Positions 41,805 to 51,710 of a stretch of DNA of 55,032 nt are shown here, piece after piece (position 1 is the first letter of the stretch; every line of letters begins with the position of its first letter). The DNA is taken from assembly GCA_900642245.1 (NCBI GenBank), contig CAAAJI010000073.1:109122-164153 (forward strand), given 5' to 3'. This DNA comes from Fragilaria radians (taxonomy: Eukaryota; Bacillariophyta; Fragilariophyceae; Fragilariales; Fragilariaceae). A program made the position numbers and the translations under genes. Under the pieces are notes generated by a model. It was not told the DNA's origin and searched no databases. It was given only the letters and a program-made list of their open reading frames with translations.

Positions 41805-42828
41805 CTAGTTTGCATTCATTTGTTGAGTCTTTTGAAAAATTGTAGCCTGCTCTGAAAACAACTTTTGTGCATATTGATAAATTCGAACATCCATATGATT
41901 TATGACCCGCAAGCGTTGATACGTAGTGGAATCTTTGTGTGGAACAGAGGGATGAGCATGACGATTGGTTCCTGCATGGAGATATTTCTCAGTGCATGTT
42001 GGATCAGGTCTCTTAGGAAGACCAAATCCAAAGTATAGATCAAATCGTCGAACACTTTCTGCTAGCTCATCTAATAATCCAATTAAACATTTCGTCCTGA
42101 GAATTTCGCAAGCAATGTGAAAGTCTTCTTCCGATAGCGGTGCTTCCATTTTTCCCAATAAGTTCCTCACCATGAAATTACTTTCGGCCAGGTCTGACTG
42201 TACGTAATCTTCCAAATTCATTTTCTTCAGAGCCGGATTGTATGTAGGTTCGTGTGAGGCATTCTGAAGGTAATAAAAGAGACTCACAACTCGGTCAATG
42301 GGATCTCGTATTACCACAAAGCACCGTCCTCTCGTTTCCTGTACAAAGACTTTCGATACAAGCTCGTGGGGGAGGGGCGACACGATCAAATCAGCCTTTC
42401 CTGAACGAACTACATTAAATCGAGAGGCTCGTTCAATACCAGCAGGTGTAGTCGTATCCACATTTACAAACTTCCAACCCGATTCCAAAGTAATGACCTT
42501 GAGTGTAATGTCCCGAGCATGACCCTCAGCAATCCCAGACTCGCATGCCAACACCAGATCATAACAATCTGAATACATGTGCTTCACACTGGTTCCTCCG
42601 GACTTGGCGATATGCCAAAAGAAGGGCAATTCCTTGCGCTTCTTAAAATAAGGAGTGCTAAGATCCGCAAGGTTGGATAGGGATGGTGGTATTCGCTCAT
42701 GATTCGTGTCCGACTCTGGTAAATTCCATTGTGAAGTAATACGCAGCGCTGGTTTTGTTGTGACAACAACTTCAGATTCTATTGACGGATCGATGAGTTG
42801 ACTTTTCGGGTTGTACGATAACGAAGAC
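41805..42828 (-). CDS. ST2-A: sulfotransferase-like protein, 5' end lost in gap
   Basis: Partial copy of the gene at 46259-47653, open without a stop from the gap edge at 42828. It includes the end of the stem (KPALRITSQWNLPESD), the 5'-PSB loop HIAKSGGTSV with lysine intact, the 3'-phosphate site VIRDPIDRVVSLFYYL, and the terminal ends RFDLYFGFGLPKR and YQYAQKLFSEQA. Only a few substitutions separate it from ST2-B. Its missing membrane anchor is an assembly effect. Confidence 0.82.
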
Positions 42829-42848
42829 NNNNNNNNNNNNNNNNNNNN
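42829..42848. other. Assembly gap of 20 N joining two contigs
   Basis: Exactly 20 N. The left contig ends inside the ST2 stem (equivalent to about 47274 in the next contig). The right contig begins inside PIG-T (equivalent to 38372). As at the first gap, the contigs overlap in content by about 4.4 kb. Confidence 0.95.
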
Positions 42849-44105
42849 CGACCAAATGGAATGGCATCAGTTGGACGATTGGAAACAACAATAAGCAACG
42901 ATGATCTATATGAGGCTCATATATCCCTTGTGGACATAATCCCTACATACATTCGAATGACATCCATGGATATATCCACCTACAATGCTACTCGCACCTA
43001 CCAATCACTCCAAGATGGAACACTCCTGGTGCAGCATGATTTCATACTTCCACCTCAAAGTTCCACACGATTAATTATTGGATATGATCCTGCCCTACTA
43101 CCATTTTCTCAATTTCCACCGGATCCGAATAGGGGAATTGAGTTGCCACCCAGCTGGGCTAATTGGAACACCTCAACGACAAATTTGAGACTCTATTCGG
43201 ACTCTCTTCTACTTATGCCACCTGTTCCTGATATGTCTATGCCATTCAATGTCATTTCCTTAACATGTACATTATATGCATTTATAATAGGATCTATCAT
43301 TAATACGATAGTCCGGAGAGCTGAGGAAAGAATTTACTATAAGCTCTATCCAGATAAAAAGCCAAAGTCATTTCGAGAGAAGCTTCGAGCTCGTTTGAAG
43401 ACTATTGTACAAAAGTTGACAGGACGTCACAACGCAAAGTCCCATGACGAAAAGGAAGCCCCAATTATAAACTCTCAACTTAATTCCACGCTCCCAGAAA
43501 ATTCAAACACTGACAATGACAATAATTGGATCCCCCAAGCAGAATTAGAAGATGATGGATCTTGGACATCAAGTCCTACTTTGTTGACATCCAAACAACG
43601 ACAATCTCTTTCTCGTTTTGTTTTACCCAACACTCTAATAGACCGACGTTGGAAACGATTGTATTCTCTAGATCGGGATGGAGACACTATTGATGCATTC
43701 CTGCATCACGTTGCCAATGAGACTGAAACGATACTTGTGGTGCAGACAGGAAATAACCATATCTTAGGTGGTTACATTGATGATACTTGGGGAGCTTCTA
43801 CGAATAATGATACCTATTATGGATCTGGAAGAGCCTGTTTATTCCAATTCCAAACGAATGACAATCTTGAGGTATATAAATGGAGTGGCGCGAATCGTTT
43901 GATTCATTCTCTAGATCGATCGAAATGTCGTATTGTCATGGGTGGAGGAGGATCATCCGGTGACTTTGGTCTATGTCTGGATGAGAATTTTACCAAAGGA
44001 TCCACGGCTCGTTGTGAAACCTTTGATAATGAACCGCTTGGTCCAGATGCATTCTTTGATATTATGGGTATGGAAGTGTATGGATTTATCCGTGGATCTC
44101 TCTAA
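42849..44105 (+). CDS. PIGT: PIG-T/TLDc second copy, 5' end lost in gap
   Basis: The C-terminal 418 residues of the fusion: the end of the luminal PIG-T domain (from ASVGRLETTI), the membrane helix and the whole TLDc domain. Its 1257 nt line up with 38372-39628 without any length difference, and I found no substitution on reading both, including third codon positions. Identity continues about 50 bp past the stop, then breaks down. Contrast with the neighbouring HSP70 copies, which differ at about two dozen residues. Confidence 0.85.
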   Translation, partial: RPNGMASVGRLETTISNDDLYEAHISLVDIIPTYIRMTSMDISTYNATRTYQSLQDGTLLVQHDFILPPQSSTRLIIGYDPALLPFSQFPPDPNRGIELPPSWANWNTSTTNLRLYSDSLLLMPPVPDMSMPFNVISLTCTLYAFIIGSIINTIVRRAEERIYYKLYPDKKPKSFREKLRARLKTIVQKLTGRHNAKSHDEKEAPIINSQLNSTLPENSNTDNDNNWIPQAELEDDGSWTSSPTLLTSKQRQSLSRFVLPNTLIDRRWKRLYSLDRDGDTIDAFLHHVANETETILVVQTGNNHILGGYIDDTWGASTNNDTYYGSGRACLFQFQTNDNLEVYKWSGANRLIHSLDRSKCRIVMGGGGSSGDFGLCLDENFTKGSTARCETFDNEPLGPDAFFDIMGMEVYGFIRGSL

Positions 44106-44231
44106 TGAAATTAAGATGAATGGAAATCTAGTAAACATTCTAATATTATTTTGAATTTTTTGAAATCATCGTTAGTTTATTTGCTTTGGATATTCAAATT
44201 GATGTAGTAATGTAAGAATTTTAATTTTTTC

Positions 44232-46157
44232 TCAAATTATGGAACTACCTCCTTTTTCTGGATCATGAAATGTAACTTTTGCAAGAATGTAAAGAAGAAA
44301 CAGGACAATACAAGAAACAACTAACGAGATTGGAACACTGTCATCCTCAATTTCCGGTTGTTTATATCCACAAACTTCAACTCCATGATTCTTCCTTTGT
44401 TGATACTTTTGCTTCTTTATCAAATGTTCTGGATCATTCTCATCAAAGATTGATACTATGAATTCTCCAGAGGTTTCCATCGTCATTCCAATATCCACCG
44501 TTCGCTTTCCTCCCTCCAATATTGCAATGTCATCCAGACGACGAAGTAAAAATGTAAATTCTCCAATTTGTTCCAATGAGGATGAGGATGACGAAGAACT
44601 CACATCTTCTACAGCAATCACAGTCACACCAGGTTGATGAGCATCCGCTAGTTGAAATGTTGCATATCCTCGAGCTGGCAATGGGGCATTCTTTTCCAAA
44701 ACTGTGACGAAGGATATTCCATCGGGTAACAAAACTCCAATGGGATGTGGGAGCGCATCCAACATCATAGCAGACCTTACTTCCGACAGAGGTACAGTGC
44801 CGGATTTGATGGCAGCTTGAATGGCTGCTCCTTGTGCTACAGCACTATCAGCATTTAGGGATGTACAAAATTCTGCAATATCTGGGAACACAATTCGCAA
44901 CATGTCGTGGATTGCTGGCACACGAGTTACTCCACCCACAAGAACTACCTCATCGATAACAACACCGCTTTCTTGGACTGTCGTTTCAATTAGGTTACGA
45001 GCGCGACTGATCCAAGGTTCAATGGCCTTCCTAAAGTCTAACTGAGATATCGTTAAAGTTGGATAATCTTTCCACTTGATTTGATACAAGTCAACAGCCT
45101 TTTCTTCCTCGGTTCCACACAATGCTTCCTTGCACTTCCGACAAGTAGTAAGGAGTGCTCGTCTTTCCTGGTTATTGAGAGAAGAATTCAGCCTCGCGAT
45201 TATCATTTGAAGAATGGCATCATCCATATCATCTCCACCGAGGCGTCTATCACCGCGTGTGGCAATGATAGAAAATTGTTCTTGTGGATGAAGTCGAGCT
45301 ATGGTCACATCTGTCGTACCACCACCCATATCCAAGACCAAAATATGCTTCTCCTTTGGGACGCTGACGAATAAGCCGTAGGCCATACTTGCCGCAGTAG
45401 ACTCAATAATGGTAGAAACATGACCTGTAAAACCAGCCAATCGACATGCCTCCTCGATCCTCTGACGCTGCCGCTGTCCGAAATGAGCTGGAACTCCAAC
45501 AATGCAATTAGTAACAATTGTGGAAGATCCAGGAACTTTAAATTGTTTGATCCTCGTATATTTTCCCAGATATTCATTGGAGGAAAGTCGCATGGAAGTC
45601 AGAATCGTAGTGAGGACCTCAATGGGACTCACTCGAATAAATTCGGTATTGCCAAGGGGTTGAATACTGAGTGACAACGAGAGATCATCTTCTTCCACAA
45701 CATCAAACGGTAGGCTTCGAAGGAATTCAGCGTCTTCTTCGTTGAATCGATCTATATTTCCCAGTAATCGTTTGATACTCGTGACACATGCTTTCCAAAC
45801 ATCCTCCTCATTCGAGGCAGCAGTCGATGTTCCTGCTGCTGCTTGTTGAAGTCGCATCCATGAATCATACCCAACAATTGCAGACATCGTATTTGAGAGA
45901 GGAACACGAGCACAGGTTTGCTCCAAAATTGACCCTTCCGCTTCTGTAACATAATTCTCCGTCAACAATACAACTGAGGGTACAATCCTACCTACCTTTC
46001 CTTTTCTTGGTCGTGCGATTCCCTGCAATTGCAACACCTTGGGACGGCCACGAGTCGAGTCCCAAATCGAACAAGCACAATTAGATGTCCCAAGATCAAT
46101 TCCTATCCATGCTCCTTTATCACCATCAATGGCAGCCTCATACGCTGCTGATGTCAT
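44232..46157 (-). CDS. HSP70-B: second copy of the tail-anchored lidless Hsp70 (641 aa)
   Basis: Same length and architecture as 39754-41679. The start at 46157 is chosen because it corresponds to the ATG of copy A; the open frame runs about 98 codons further upstream into the 3' end of ST2-B in another frame, and that part has no conserved content. Roughly two dozen amino-acid differences from copy A (about 96 per cent identical) spread over the ATPase domain, for example VPKEK for VPIEK and EYLGK for EYLEK; catalytic motifs and the C-terminal anchor (LLYILAKV) are intact. Both copies look functional. Stop-to-stop distance to PIG-T is 126 bp; 101 bp separate it from ST2-B. Confidence 0.85.
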   Translation of the reverse strand: MTSAAYEAAIDGDKGAWIGIDLGTSNCACSIWDSTRGRPKVLQLQGIARPRKGKVGRIVPSVVLLTENYVTEAEGSILEQTCARVPLSNTMSAIVGYDSWMRLQQAAAGTSTAASNEEDVWKACVTSIKRLLGNIDRFNEEDAEFLRSLPFDVVEEDDLSLSLSIQPLGNTEFIRVSPIEVLTTILTSMRLSSNEYLGKYTRIKQFKVPGSSTIVTNCIVGVPAHFGQRQRQRIEEACRLAGFTGHVSTIIESTAASMAYGLFVSVPKEKHILVLDMGGGTTDVTIARLHPQEQFSIIATRGDRRLGGDDMDDAILQMIIARLNSSLNNQERRALLTTCRKCKEALCGTEEEKAVDLYQIKWKDYPTLTISQLDFRKAIEPWISRARNLIETTVQESGVVIDEVVLVGGVTRVPAIHDMLRIVFPDIAEFCTSLNADSAVAQGAAIQAAIKSGTVPLSEVRSAMMLDALPHPIGVLLPDGISFVTVLEKNAPLPARGYATFQLADAHQPGVTVIAVEDVSSSSSSSSLEQIGEFTFLLRRLDDIAILEGGKRTVDIGMTMETSGEFIVSIFDENDPEHLIKKQKYQQRKNHGVEVCGYKQPEIEDDSVPISLVVSCIVLFLLYILAKVTFHDPEKGGSSII

Positions 46158-46258
46158 GTCTGAATTTTGAATCCTGCGAAAAATGTGGTACGAGTACTGG
46201 AAACCGATAGTACAGGAGGCCAAGTATGTTTCAAAATAAATCATCAAATTGATGACCT

Positions 46259-47653
46259 CTAGTTTGCATTCATTTGTTGAGTCTTTTGAAAAATCGCAGA
46301 CTGTTCTGAAAACAACTTTTGTGCATATTGATATATTCGAACATCCATATGATTGATGACCCGCAAGCGTTGATACGTCGTGGAATCTTTGTGTGGAACA
46401 GAGGGATGTGCATGACGATTGGTTCCTGCATGGAGATATTTCTCCGTGCATGTTGGATCAGGTTTCTTAGGAAGACCAAATCCAAAATACAGATCAAATC
46501 GTCGAACACTTTCTCCTAGTTCATCTAATAATCCAATCAAACATTTCGTCCTGAGAATTTCACAAGCAATGTGAAAGTCTTCTTCCGATAGTGGTGCTTC
46601 CATTTTCCCCAATAGGTTCCTCACCATGAAATTACTTTCGGCCAGGTCTGACTGTACGTATTCTTCCAAATTCATTTTCTTCAGAGTCGGATTGTAGGTA
46701 GGTTCGTGTGAGGCATTCTGAAGGTAATAAAAGAGACTCACAACGCGGTCAATGGGATCTCGCATTACCACAAAGCACCGTCCACGGGTTTCCTGTACAA
46801 AGACTTTCGATACAAGCTCGTGGGGGAGAGGCGACACGATCAAATCAGCCTTTCCTGAACGAACCACATGAAATCGAGAGGCTCGTTCAATACCAGCAGG
46901 TGTAGTCGTATCCACATTTAGAAACTTCCAACCAGATTCCAAAGTAATGACCTTGAGTGTAATGTCCCGAGCATGACCCTCAGCAATCCCAGACTCGCAA
47001 GCCAACACCAGATCGTAACAATCTGAATACATGTGCTTCACACTGGTTCCTCCAGACTTGGCGATATGCCAAAAGAAGGGCAATTCCTTGCGCTTCTGAA
47101 AGTAAGGAGTGCTAAGATCCGCAAGGTTGGATAGGGATGGTGGTATGCGCTCATGATTCGTATCCGACTCTGGTAAATTCCATTGTGAAGTAATACGCAG
47201 CGCTGGTTTTGTTGTGACAACAACTTCAGATTCTATTGACGGATCGACGAGTTGACTTTTCGAGTTGGAAGATAACGAGGATAACGTTGTCGATGCTTTA
47301 TTCATGGTAGCAATATTTCCTATAATCTCCTGTTCAATGGGGTCATCCGAATGTCCTTCACTCAATAATGGTGGAGTATCGAAATGTTGACCGGATAAAG
47401 ATTCTCCAGCTTGTCGGACCACAGTCATTAATTCATTTTCAACTGTATTGTAGGATGTTTGCTCTTGCTCTAATATAGTAAGCAACTTGAGATGATGCAT
47501 TCGAGCCTCGTGAATCCCTTGGAACTCTACAATTATAATAACCATGGCTATTAACGAAAACGTTGTTAGACGTTGCTGATGTCGAGTTATGCTCCAAAAC
47601 CATTGCCTAGGACGTATCTGCCATCGTCTATCGTCGACCCAATCTCGAGGCAT
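46259..47653 (-). CDS. ST2-B: sulfotransferase-like type II membrane protein (464 aa)
   Basis: Complete copy. Short basic cytoplasmic tail (MPRDWVDDRRWQIRPRQ), signal anchor at about 31-44 (TFSLIAMVIIIVEF), and a luminal stem of about 145 residues without the long coiled coil of ST-A. The catalytic domain begins near 190. The 5'-PSB loop is FFWHIAKSGGTSV, with Lys199 kept and the usual proline replaced by alanine. GWKFLNVDTTTPAGIERASR matches the (Y/F)xNVxTxxxxG strand shared by all four sulfotransferase types here. The 3'-phosphate site is VMRDPIDRVVSLFYYL, with Arg298 and Ser306. It ends RVINHMDVRIYQYAQKLF. This is likely an active Golgi sulfotransferase, acceptor unknown. It lies between HSP70-B and ST3 on the same strand. 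Confidence 0.85.
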   Translation of the reverse strand: MPRDWVDDRRWQIRPRQWFWSITRHQQRLTTFSLIAMVIIIVEFQGIHEARMHHLKLLTILEQEQTSYNTVENELMTVVRQAGESLSGQHFDTPPLLSEGHSDDPIEQEIIGNIATMNKASTTLSSLSSNSKSQLVDPSIESEVVVTTKPALRITSQWNLPESDTNHERIPPSLSNLADLSTPYFQKRKELPFFWHIAKSGGTSVKHMYSDCYDLVLACESGIAEGHARDITLKVITLESGWKFLNVDTTTPAGIERASRFHVVRSGKADLIVSPLPHELVSKVFVQETRGRCFVVMRDPIDRVVSLFYYLQNASHEPTYNPTLKKMNLEEYVQSDLAESNFMVRNLLGKMEAPLSEEDFHIACEILRTKCLIGLLDELGESVRRFDLYFGFGLPKKPDPTCTEKYLHAGTNRHAHPSVPHKDSTTYQRLRVINHMDVRIYQYAQKLFSEQSAIFQKTQQMNAN

Positions 47654-48089
47654 TCTTCGGACCGACTATGCGCGCGAAAACGGAAAATACTGTAATGGAC
47701 AGCGATCACAGTAGCATATTTACGAAAAGGGAGTTAGGAAACTTTTAGCATAAACAAAGGTAACTTACACAAATATAAATGTGCCAATAAGAAAAGAACA
47801 ACTACTCTGACACAACTTTGAAGACTCAAACTAGACACTTATTTGTTGACACAGTATAACCATGATATGTTTTCTTCTTTTTGTCCATGAATATTTGCTC
47901 ATTTTTCTCAAATTTCCTCTGAAATGAATATCCAAAGTTATATAAAAAAATCTGACACTCATCAACAAGTACTATTTCAGAGTGGTTACCTAGATTTTTC
48001 TACCATCCATGCCATGAAATGCCTACAAACGTGTCTCATTAATTTACACTTCCTTCTGGATTCCAAACTAACTCCCTTGGGTCCCAAGT
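47654..48089. other. Spacer between ST2-B and ST3
   Basis: 436 bp containing the ST2-B promoter region and the ST3 3' end. A 60-codon plus-strand frame (47924-48106) has no motif and is discounted. Confidence 0.5.
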
Positions 48090-49949
48090 TCACGGCATAT
48101 CACTGAAGAGTTCCGCTCCTTGTTGTAAGAACAAAGACTTTGCGTACTTATAAAGTTTCATATCTAGCTTGTTCTGCCACATGAGTAAACTCCATGCTTG
48201 AGCGCCCTCCTTGATTTTGGATTTGGCGCTCTCATTGGTACGATAATCTCCAACTAATATCCTTGTCCTACATGCAGATTGTCGTTCGGGATTTTCGGTA
48301 TATTTCCAGCCAAAGTGATACTCAAATCGTTTCATGGATTCTAATTTTTGATCCAGCAATCCAATGATAACCTTTTCCTTTAGTAGGTTCTGTGCCATCT
48401 CCAAATCTGCCTCACCCACGTCACCTGTCATCTTGTTACTTAAAATACGGACCATCCAATTATTCTCTACATGAGGACTCTTACAATACTCTTCCAACTC
48501 CATATTGGCAACGACAGCCACCTTGTGCTTTTGTAAAAAGTAGAACATACTTACAGCTCTTTCTACTGGATGTCGAAGGAACGCAAACGCTCTACCTTTT
48601 TTGGACGGACCAAACAACGACGCGGCTTGTTGCAATCGAGGGGAAACAACAAGGTTAACTAATCCGGAGGATGCTAATCCCAAGGCCTTGGCCTTGATAA
48701 GACCTTTCTCGGTGGTCGTATCGACATTGATAAATTTGTGACCATTGACTTCGATGACTTCAATCTTTTCCACATCTTCTTTGTTTGCGACAGTGCCACC
48801 AACTTCACTAGCGACCACTAAATCTTTACAGTTGGATAACACATTTTTCACCATTCCACCACCAGACCTTGGAATATACCAAAGAACCGGAATATCTTTA
48901 TGATTTGGATCCTTGGAAAACACTTGTGCCAAACCTGATTTGACGGCAGGTGAAAGTTCAATCTTTGCCTCCTCCTCTTCTTTCTCTATAGCCTCGAGTT
49001 TATCGGATGGGCCGTTATCTTCAGCTTCCAAGTCCTTATCGGCATCGATTTTTTTCTTCTTTTGACTGTCTAAATATTCTTCGGGACCTTCATCTTTCTT
49101 TGCAACCTTTGCCAACTTTTCACTTACTTTACTGGGTGACATTGCAGCAACTCTACTCATGAGAGCCTTATTTACTGGTCGATCCTCACCTTCAGAAAAT
49201 GCAGAATCATGGCTACTACTTCTCACTTTCAGACGTTTGGACCTTCCCAGTTGTGAGCTTGATTTGGCCATGCTGATCCATTGGAAAGCCCCATAAAGCA
49301 TCGATAAGAGAAAGAATAATACGACAGCAGCACGTAAATGCATTTGAGATCCAGCAACCCCCTTACTTGATGAGGACCTTGGACGGCCTGCTCGTCCACG
49401 GCCATATATCTCTCTTGTAGTCATTCGAACCGGAAAGGAATCCTCCTCATCATCATCGTCGTCGTGATCTTCAGCGTCACGTTTTCGGGCAGAGCTCCGA
49501 CTTAATCCAAGCGAATCCAAGATCCCTCCCACACTACCATCCACCACACCAGTGACTACGGAAGATGGCGTCCTCGAGCTGGCATCTCCTATAGAACGTT
49601 GTCCACTTCGGTAGTTACGACGTTGTCGATAACTGGATGCCACAGATTGCTGTTTCGATGGGCTTGATGACGAATAAATATACACTGAATCTATGGGTCG
49701 ATTAGTCTCAATAGTATACTCATCAACATCGTTACCTCTTATATCCGCTTTTCTTTGATTTTCATCCGGAATAGTAGGAAGTGGAGCACGTGGAGCGTTC
49801 GCCCTAACGACACGAGAAGATTGAACAGGGGCTTGGGAAGAAACAACTGTTGAATCGGCTTCGGAACGAGTATCATCGGCCGATTGCAAGGATTCAACAA
49901 TATTCTCTTCTTCTAATCTCCTTCGATCTCTATGGTAACGACGGGACAT
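48090..49949 (-). CDS. ST3: sulfotransferase-like type II membrane protein with Arg in the PAPS loop (619 aa)
   Basis: The start at 49949 (MSRRYHRDRRRLEEE) is preferred over the in-frame ATG 23 codons upstream because it gives a basic tail followed by a Ser-rich region. Cytoplasmic N-terminus of about 205 residues with an acidic HDDDDDEED run, signal anchor at about 206-224 (LRAAVVLFFLLSMLYGAFQW), a charged stem with coiled-coil potential (about 275-335), and a catalytic domain from about 350. The 5'-PSB loop is WYIPRSGGGMV (357-367) with Arg361 where the catalytic lysine is expected. The 3'-phosphate site FLRHPVERAVSMFYFL is intact. HKFINVDTTTEKGLIKAKALGLASSGL is very close in pattern to ST-A. 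It may be a slow enzyme or a non-catalytic partner. Outermost, unduplicated gene of the cluster. Confidence 0.82.
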   Translation of the reverse strand: MSRRYHRDRRRLEEENIVESLQSADDTRSEADSTVVSSQAPVQSSRVVRANAPRAPLPTIPDENQRKADIRGNDVDEYTIETNRPIDSVYIYSSSSPSKQQSVASSYRQRRNYRSGQRSIGDASSRTPSSVVTGVVDGSVGGILDSLGLSRSSARKRDAEDHDDDDDEEDSFPVRMTTREIYGRGRAGRPRSSSSKGVAGSQMHLRAAVVLFFLLSMLYGAFQWISMAKSSSQLGRSKRLKVRSSSHDSAFSEGEDRPVNKALMSRVAAMSPSKVSEKLAKVAKKDEGPEEYLDSQKKKKIDADKDLEAEDNGPSDKLEAIEKEEEEAKIELSPAVKSGLAQVFSKDPNHKDIPVLWYIPRSGGGMVKNVLSNCKDLVVASEVGGTVANKEDVEKIEVIEVNGHKFINVDTTTEKGLIKAKALGLASSGLVNLVVSPRLQQAASLFGPSKKGRAFAFLRHPVERAVSMFYFLQKHKVAVVANMELEEYCKSPHVENNWMVRILSNKMTGDVGEADLEMAQNLLKEKVIIGLLDQKLESMKRFEYHFGWKYTENPERQSACRTRILVGDYRTNESAKSKIKEGAQAWSLLMWQNKLDMKLYKYAKSLFLQQGAELFSDMP

Positions 49950-50438
49950 TATTAATGGTAAACCAGATACGCTGATGGATACAAAATAAGCTAAGGTCAG
50001 TTCTTGGTTATCTTGCAAACCTTTTCTCGGTCAGGTCATAGTCATTTTCCCCAGTATTTTATTATTACTAGCATAGACAAGTGAAACTATTGGACTGTGA
50101 CCTATGACTATAAAAGATCCAATCATTACTGTTGTGAGGAGCAAGTAATTGGCGCTTGCATTGACACGCCTGTCACCTTGCTACTACCTGCATGTTTCCC
50201 AGCTGAAAGATTGGGCCTAAGAACTCTCACATCAATTTGTATTGTCTTTATTGAAATACCATCCATGAATCAGAGGTTTTTTTACCTTGTAGAAAGCGTT
50301 ACAATGAATGTCCAAGAAAGTATATGTGAATACCACGAATCCTTCACTAGCACACAGATGATTGTAATCTTTCCTTATTTACAAATGTATAGATTAAGGA
50401 ATACGTCATTTCGCTGCTTAAGAGTAGGCATAAACTAC

Positions 50439-50526
50439 GTACTAAGATTGATGAAGTTGAGTACTAAGATTGATGAAGTTGAGTACTAAGATTGATGAAG
50501 TTGAGTACTAAGATTGATGAAGTTGA
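50439..50526. repeat. Perfect tandem repeat, 4 x 22 bp
   Basis: Unit GTACTAAGATTGATGAAGTTGA repeated four times without change. The unit is not a multiple of three and no gene crosses it. It lies about 490 bp upstream of the ST3 start. Perfect identity implies recent expansion. Confidence 0.95.
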
Positions 50527-51710
50527 TAAAACTTTAATCAATGTAGATACCAAATGAGATCAGAAAGATTTTGAACAGGAATTCTAAAGACGGTTAATTA
50601 CAATAAGGACAATTGTAATATAGGCGTTAACATTTGTTAAATCTTTGGTTCTTATCCATCATTGGGTTTTGCCTCGTTTTCCTGACTCTCACAGTCACAA
50701 ATCATTTGCAGAATGTATGCCTCAGCGTTGTAAGTACCTTTGTGGCAATTAAGATCTACAAATAATTTTGATTTAAAGCAACTGTAATCCTTATTCCTAC
50801 AGCATCTTTTAGAGGAAACCAAATTATGAGATAAAGAATTGACTGATTCTATCTTCTAGAATGTATCAATGATAAGTAATTTACTTCCTTAGTCCTTTTT
50901 TCCTAACGTTGTCTTTGCCATGTCCAATTTCTTAACTTTCTTGCAGATGGTGGATGCCATAGTCTTGCAACACAGGCCAGTCTACAGCTAACTCGATGTT
51001 GTAGCAATGCTTCCATGCAGCATGCCTAGAAAGAGAAGAATTGATAACACAGATTTCATGTTGACGACGACTTTCTCTTTGAAAAATATCTAATTGGGAC
51101 AACGTTTCTAGAGAATGTTAAGAAGAAGTTGTATCATCTTGTTGATGAAAATTAAGCGGAAGCAATAACATTTTGACACCACAGAAAAGGATTACATAAA
51201 TTGGTTTTATTATAGCCAATATTCCCAAAAGGAATTTAGCGTTTGAACCCAATGATTCACTTCAATCTTTTGTTTTTCGTATCCCTAGGCTTTTTTCATT
51301 TCATAAATACCTAAAACTGTATTCCTCTTTCTCTTTTTCCCTATTTTTTATTTGTTAATTTTCATTTTTATTACTGTAACTTAAATTTCCTAAATCTCTT
51401 TACCTTTTGACTTCTGGCACACGGAATAAAGTTTTCTTAACATGATAATGGAGCATTTAATTGCTTAAAGGCTTCCTTAAGATATTACTCGCATTTTCTT
51501 CGATCTTGACATGAGCAAAGCTGTGGCTCCTCGTACATGATTTTATTTTAAGTCACTTGGAAAAACTGAAGTGCATAAATCCAATGACATATTGTCACCC
51601 GACATCAAGATTGGTCTATCAATATGATAGAAAACTTCTGATAGCCACAAAGAATAGCCTCCCCTGAATCAAGTACCATGAAAGGTTGATATTCCGAAAG
51701 CTGTTTCATC

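Noticed and set aside
46158..46451. 98-residue N-terminal extension of HSP70-B
   Set aside because: Overlaps the 3' end of ST2-B in another frame and is absent from copy A, whose ATG corresponds to 46157.
50097..50489. 130-codon plus-strand ORF overlapping the 22-bp repeat
   Set aside because: The C-terminal part runs into the tandem repeat and the rest has no motif; likely chance.
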